In this document: in pieces, positions 23,547-27,104 of the stretch
How the letters are laid out: every line of letters starts with the position of its first letter
Numbering within the stretch: the first letter of the stretch is position 1
Assembly (NCBI GenBank): GCA_964548165.1
Contig: CAZJQD010000041.1
Coordinates: forward strand, 1 to 27,104
Reading direction: 5' to 3'
DNA: 27,104 nt
Source: CAZJQD01 sp964548165 [NCBI: uncultured bacterium]
GTDB lineage: Bacteria > UBA8481
Notes under the pieces: model-generated
What the model saw: the letters and a program-made list of their open reading frames with translations, nothing else
The model's database searches: none
What the model was told of the DNA's origin: nothing
Program-made: the position numbers and the translations under genes

Positions 23547-24089
23547 ATGCGTGTCCCCACGGCAGAGAATCCCGAGGTCCACGAGACCGAGACGCTCGTT
23601 CTCGACGACGCCCCCGAGTTCGGAGCGATAGCCGCCGATCTCCGGCTCTCGGTCCTCACGCTCGAACCCGGCGGAGCGCGTGCCTCGCGGCTCCGGCTCA
23701 AGGGCACGCTCGCTTACACGCTGACCACGGAGTGCGCGCGCTGCCTGGCCCCGGCCCAGGCGGCCGTGGAGACGTCGTTCGAATCCCTCATCGACCTGGC
23801 CGCGGGGACCGTCGAGGCCGCCGACCTGGAGACCCCTCCCGAGGAGGGTGGCTTCGAATCGCTGGGCGCGAGCGACATCGACCTCTCGCCCGAACTGCGG
23901 CAACGCGCCTTTCTGGCCGCTCCGGAGGTTGTCACTTGCCGCCCTGACTGCAAGGGGCTATGCTCGCGGTGCGGTCAGAACTTGAACATTCGAGACTGCG
24001 ACTGTCATCGAGGAGCGACCCGCGGGCCCATGTCCGCCCTTGCCGCCCTCCTGCAGAAGAAATCTGATCACGCTCCTGGAGGACGTTAG
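23547..24089 (+). CDS. yceD: DUF177/YceD-family protein
   Basis: The 180-aa protein belongs to the DUF177 family, which lies in front of rpmF in most bacteria and has been linked to 23S rRNA accumulation. Visible landmarks are the LRLKGTLAYTLTTECARCL core (50-67, with Cys63-x2-Cys66) and the C-terminal CRPDCKGLCSRCGQNLN (131-147) with CDC (151-153), a probable zinc-binding set. It starts the conserved yceD-rpmF-plsX-fabD-fabG cluster, divergent from the radical SAM gene. ATG 23547 was kept because the family core begins within a dozen residues; no ribosome site precedes it. rpmF starts three bases after its stop codon begins a coupled junction (gap of two bases). Confidence 0.9.
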   Translation: MRVPTAENPEVHETETLVLDDAPEFGAIAADLRLSVLTLEPGGARASRLRLKGTLAYTLTTECARCLAPAQAAVETSFESLIDLAAGTVEAADLETPPEEGGFESLGASDIDLSPELRQRAFLAAPEVVTCRPDCKGLCSRCGQNLNIRDCDCHRGATRGPMSALAALLQKKSDHAPGGR

Positions 24090-24091
24090 AA

Positions 24092-24283
24092 ATGGCTCTC
24101 CCCAAACGGCGCCACTCGCGCACCCGAGGTCGTCTGCGCCGCACCGGCGATGCCCTGGACAAGCCCACGATCACCCGTTGCCCCGAATGCGGCGCGGCCA
24201 TCCAGCCGCATTGCGCCTGCGCGGCCTGCGGTGCCTTCAAGGGCAAGCGCAGCGTCATCAAGGCCCGCACCCAGTCCAAGTAA
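24092..24283 (+). CDS. rpmF: 50S ribosomal protein L32
   Basis: The 63-aa basic protein starts MALPKRRHSRTRGRLRR, the L32 signature (usually AVPKRRxSKxRxxxRR). It keeps four paired cysteines, Cys30-x2-Cys33 (CPECG) and Cys43-x2-Cys46 (CAACG), so it is the zinc-binding form. GGAGGA at 24078-24083 is a strong ribosome site eight bases before ATG 24092, inside the end of yceD. L32 normally has 55-65 residues, so it is full length. Confidence 0.97.
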   Translation: MALPKRRHSRTRGRLRRTGDALDKPTITRCPECGAAIQPHCACAACGAFKGKRSVIKARTQSK

Positions 24284-24310
24284 GGTCTGACCCCGGGTAA
24301 CGGCACGCAC

Positions 24311-25417
24311 GTGTCCGTAACCGCGTCGACGCCGGGCTCCCCCGGGATCGATCTGCCCGTTGCCGTCGACGCGATGGGCGGCGACAAGGGACCCGGCGTC
24401 GTCGTCGAGGGCGTCGTTGCCGCCCGCCGCGAGTTCGGCGGCCGCTACCTCATCGCCGGACGGCCCGCGGACCTGGAGCCCGAGCTCAGGCGGCTCGGCG
24501 CGGCCTCGGATCCCGACATCGAGCTCCTGCCCGCCCCGGACGTCATCACGATGGAGGATTCGCCCACCGACGCCGTCCGCGAGAAGAAGCAGTCCTCGAT
24601 GGTGCTGGCGGCGAAGGCCGTTCACGAGGGGCGGGCCTCCGCGTTCATTTCCCCGGGCAACACCGGGGCGATGCTGGCCGCCGGGACGTTCGTCCTGGGA
24701 CGCATACCCGGCGTCTCGCGCCCCGGGATCGCCACGGTCATCCCCACGGTCACGGGCCACTCCGTGCTCATCGACGTCGGCGCCAACGTCGATTCCCGCC
24801 CCGTGCACCTCTTTCATTTCGGCGTCATGGGCGCGATCTACGCCTCCGCGATCCTGGGCATTCCCGAGCCCCGCGTCGGGCTCCTCTCGATCGGAGAGGA
24901 ACGTTCCAAGGGCAACGAGTTGACGCGCGAGACGCTGGAGATGTTCGAGAGCTTCTTCACGTCGTCGCGACACGTGGGCCGATTCCTCGGCAACGTCGAG
25001 GGCCGCGACATCGTCAACGGGCGGGCCGATGTCGTCGTCTGCGACGGCTTCGTGGGCAACGTCGTCCTCAAGTTCGGCGAGGGACTTGCCTCCACGATCA
25101 TGAAGCTCCTGAAGGAGCAACTGACCGCCACGCCTCTTCGCAAGCTCGCCGCCTCCGCGCTCAAGGGGGCATTCCGCGAGTTCGGCCGCAAGATCGACTA
25201 CGCGGAATACGGCGGCGCCCCGCTCCTGGGCGTCCGCCAGCCCACCATCATCTGCCACGGTTCCTCTGGTCCCAAGGCCATCAAGAACGCCGTCCGCGTC
25301 GCCCGCCAGGCCCTCGACCTCGGCATCTGCGATCGCATCGCCGACCACGTGAAGATGGCTCAGTCCCGCGCGGCATCCGCTCAACACGCCGCATCCTCCA
25401 CGGAGAGTGCCCCATGA
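24311..25417 (+). CDS. plsX: Phosphate acyltransferase PlsX
   Basis: PlsX makes acyl-phosphate from acyl-ACP, the first step of phospholipid synthesis through PlsY. The 368-aa cytoplasmic or peripheral protein begins its core with VDAMGGDKGPGVVVEG (DAMGGDKGP at 20-28), the family signature; further landmarks are REKKQSSMVLAAK, FISPGNTGAML, VLIDVGANVD, and NGRADVVVCDGFVGNVVLKF. Length is typical. The start is GTG 24311; no earlier in-frame ATG exists and the first 14 residues are probably a variable lead. It follows rpmF by 27 bases with no clear Shine-Dalgarno. Its stop overlaps fabD (ATGA, 25414-25417). Confidence 0.97.
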   Translation: MSVTASTPGSPGIDLPVAVDAMGGDKGPGVVVEGVVAARREFGGRYLIAGRPADLEPELRRLGAASDPDIELLPAPDVITMEDSPTDAVREKKQSSMVLAAKAVHEGRASAFISPGNTGAMLAAGTFVLGRIPGVSRPGIATVIPTVTGHSVLIDVGANVDSRPVHLFHFGVMGAIYASAILGIPEPRVGLLSIGEERSKGNELTRETLEMFESFFTSSRHVGRFLGNVEGRDIVNGRADVVVCDGFVGNVVLKFGEGLASTIMKLLKEQLTATPLRKLAASALKGAFREFGRKIDYAEYGGAPLLGVRQPTIICHGSSGPKAIKNAVRVARQALDLGICDRIADHVKMAQSRAASAQHAASSTESAP

Positions 25418-26334
25418 CCACCGCCTTTCTCTGCCCCGGGCAGGGTTCCCAATTCGTCGGCATGGGCAAGGCCCTCGCCGATGCCGTTCCCGCCGCCGCC
25501 GCCCTGGCCGCCGAGGCCGATGAGGTCATGGGCTGGAAGCTCTCGGACGTGATGGGGAACGGCCCCGTGGAGGAGCTGACCAAGACCAGCGCCACCCAGC
25601 CCGCTCTCTATGTCACCAGCGCGATGGCGATCGTGGCCCTCGCGGAGAAGGGCATCCGCCCCGACCTCGCGGCCGGGCACAGCGTGGGCGAGTACGCGGC
25701 ACTCTACGCGGCCGGTGTCTTCGACTTCGCCACCGGCCTCCGGCTCGTGAAACTCCGCAGCGAGGCCATGAGCCGGGCCAGCCAGGCGCATCCCGGCGGC
25801 ATGGTCGCCTTCCTCGGGACCGAGGAACCCGCGGCGCGCGAGGTCTGCGCCGCTGTTCTGGAGGAACACAAGGGCGTCGTCGAGGTCGCCAATCTCAACT
25901 CGCCCGGGCAGGTCGTCATCTCGGGCGACGCCGTCGCGCTCGACCTGGCCGTGAGGCTCGGGCGCATGAAGGGCGTCCTCAAGGCCATCCCCCTGAAGGT
26001 CGCCGGCGCCTGGCACTGCAGTCTCATGAAGGCGGCCGAGGAGGAACTGGCCCCCGCGATCCGCGCGGCCGCCTTCAGCGCCCCGAGGATACCCGTCGTC
26101 GCGAACGTGACCGGCAAGGCAGTCTCGACGCCCGACGAGATCAAGGACCTCCTCGTTCGGCAGGTCTGCGGTTCGGTGAGATGGTCGGATTGCGTGCATG
26201 AGCTCGTCGCGCTCGGCGCCGATCGCTTCCTCGAGACGGGCGCCGGCGAGGTCCTCACGGGGCTCATGAAGCGCATCAAGAAGGACGCCCTCGCCCGGCG
26301 CGCCGGCACCCCCGAGGAGATCGCCGCGCTCTAG
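25414..26334 (+). CDS. fabD: Malonyl-CoA:ACP transacylase FabD
   Basis: FabD loads malonyl groups onto acyl carrier protein for fatty-acid synthesis. In the 306-aa protein the oxyanion motif GQGSQ lies at 9-13, the catalytic serine is Ser90 in GHSVGEYAAL (88-97), the carboxylate-binding arginine is Arg115 (KLRSEAM), and the catalytic histidine is His201 (GAWHCSLM). ATG 25414 overlaps plsX and has GGAG at 25402-25405. Length matches the family (about 305-315). It precedes fabG by 60 bases. Confidence 0.97.
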   Translation: MTTAFLCPGQGSQFVGMGKALADAVPAAAALAAEADEVMGWKLSDVMGNGPVEELTKTSATQPALYVTSAMAIVALAEKGIRPDLAAGHSVGEYAALYAAGVFDFATGLRLVKLRSEAMSRASQAHPGGMVAFLGTEEPAAREVCAAVLEEHKGVVEVANLNSPGQVVISGDAVALDLAVRLGRMKGVLKAIPLKVAGAWHCSLMKAAEEELAPAIRAAAFSAPRIPVVANVTGKAVSTPDEIKDLLVRQVCGSVRWSDCVHELVALGADRFLETGAGEVLTGLMKRIKKDALARRAGTPEEIAAL

Positions 26335-26394
26335 CGGTTGTTGAACGGCGACCGAGCGGGTATCTTCTTCGCATCTTCCTCGCGAGGTGACACC

Positions 26395-27104
26395 ATGGCT
26401 TTCGGATCTCTTTCAGGACGCACCGCCGTCATCACGGGTGCCGCTCGTGGCATCGGGTTCGCCATCGCGGAGCAGCTCGCGACCAACGGCGCCGACTGCG
26501 TGCTCATCGACCTCTCCCAGGAATCCGCCGACGCGGCGGCCGCGAAGATCCGCGAGCTCGGGGTCAAGGCGTCGGGCGTCGCCGCCAACGTCGCGAAGTC
26601 CGAGGACGTGACGCGCGCCGTCGAGGAATCCCTCAAGCTCACCGGCCGCGTCGACATCCTCGTCAATAACGCCGGCATCACGCGCGACGGCCTGATGATC
26701 CGGATGAAGGACGAGGACTGGACCTCGGTCCTGGACATCAACCTCAAGTCCGTCTTCCTCTGCACGCGCGAGTTCGTCCGCGTGATGATGAAGGCCCGCT
26801 ATGGCCGCATCGTCAACATCGCCTCCGTCATCGGGCTCATGGGCAACGCGGGACAGGCCAACTACGCGGCCTCCAAGGCCGGCATCATCGGCGTCACGAA
26901 GTCGGTGGCGAAGGAGTTCTCCTCCCGCGGCGTCACCTGCAACGCGGTCGCGCCCGGGTTCATCCAGTCCGAGATGACGGCCAAGCTCTCGCCCGAGGTC
27001 ATCGACAAGATGAAGGCGCTCATCCCCCTCAACTCCCTCGGCGTCCCTGCCGACGTGGCCAAGGCCGTCCACTTCCTCGCCTCCGACGAGGCCTCCTACA
27101 TCAC
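26395..27104 (+). CDS. fabG: 3-oxoacyl-ACP reductase FabG (partial, 3' end outside window)
   Basis: FabG reduces 3-ketoacyl-ACP with NADPH. The first 236 residues are present; about 10-12 are missing at the end. The cofactor motif TGAARGIG is at 14-21, NNAG at 91-94, and the catalytic tetrad Asn116, Ser144, Tyr157, Lys161 is intact (NIASVIG and YAASKAG). APGFI and the DVAKAVHFLASDEASYI tail are FabG-like. ATG 26395 follows a GAGGTGA ribosome site. The 60-base gap to fabD has no gene; a perfect 10-base palindrome CCTCGCGAGG (26378-26387) covers part of the ribosome site. acpP would be the expected next gene outside the window. Confidence 0.96.
   Translation, partial: MAFGSLSGRTAVITGAARGIGFAIAEQLATNGADCVLIDLSQESADAAAAKIRELGVKASGVAANVAKSEDVTRAVEESLKLTGRVDILVNNAGITRDGLMIRMKDEDWTSVLDINLKSVFLCTREFVRVMMKARYGRIVNIASVIGLMGNAGQANYAASKAGIIGVTKSVAKEFSSRGVTCNAVAPGFIQSEMTAKLSPEVIDKMKALIPLNSLGVPADVAKAVHFLASDEASYI

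Noticed and set aside
21748-23631. A 627-codon plus-strand open frame opposite the radical SAM gene
   Set aside because: Low-complexity acidic/basic translation, antisense to a gene with an intact CxxxCxxC motif.
24086-25387. A 433-codon minus-strand open frame opposite plsX
   Set aside because: Shadow of a certain plsX gene.
26338-26366. Possible promoter TTGTTG-N17-TATCTT in the fabD-fabG gap
   Set aside because: Both elements match poorly and fabG normally shares the fabD transcript; not enough support.

Overview
The window comes from a GC-rich, diderm (Gram-negative-type) bacterium. The evidence is an apolipoprotein N-acyltransferase homologue, two substrate-binding proteins with clear lipoboxes, an ECF sigma/anti-sigma pair, and the order yceD-rpmF-plsX-fabD-fabG. 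Codons are strongly GC-biased, so long spurious frames open opposite many real genes. No rRNA, tRNA, phage, IS or CRISPR was seen. The phylum cannot be assigned from this window; a GC-rich lineage of the myxobacterial, Gemmatimonadota or Eisenbacteria kind would fit, but that is a guess.

Layout. (1) 1-3926, minus: a branched-chain amino-acid-type ABC importer, livK-livH-livM-livG, cut by the window edge inside livG, with a good sigma70-like promoter in front of livK. (2) 4057-9775, plus: four tightly coupled genes, namely a FapA/DUF342 protein, an unrecognised 362-aa soluble protein, a DUF4153/4173-like membrane protein and an Lnt-type membrane nitrilase. (3) 17332 down to 9631, minus: eight genes with junctions of -4 to +16 bases: HAD phosphatase, FG-GAP-type exported protein, DUF3160 exported protein, tungstate-type ABC transporter (tupA, tupB, tupC), Nudix hydrolase, and a small membrane-anchored protein. 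The last gene overlaps the convergent lnt-like gene by 145 bases. (4) 21918 down to 17390, minus: ECF sigma factor, zinc-finger anti-sigma factor, and a large exported VIT/VWA protein preceded by an ECF-type promoter (GGAACC-N15-CGTCTCA). (5) 23433-21967, minus: a radical SAM enzyme. (6) 23547-27104, plus: DUF177/YceD, ribosomal protein L32, PlsX, FabD and the start of FabG, the conserved phospholipid/fatty-acid initiation cluster.

How they work together. Regions 1 and 6 are conventional transport and lipid synthesis. Region 4 reads as a self-contained envelope-response unit: the sigma factor is probably held by the membrane-bound anti-sigma factor and probably drives the VIT/VWA gene. Region 3 couples oxyanion (tungstate/molybdate) uptake to two exported proteins of unknown function. 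Region 2 holds the least understood genes (the FapA partner and the DUF4153/Lnt-like pair) and, with regions 3 and 4, is the best place to look for undescribed biology.
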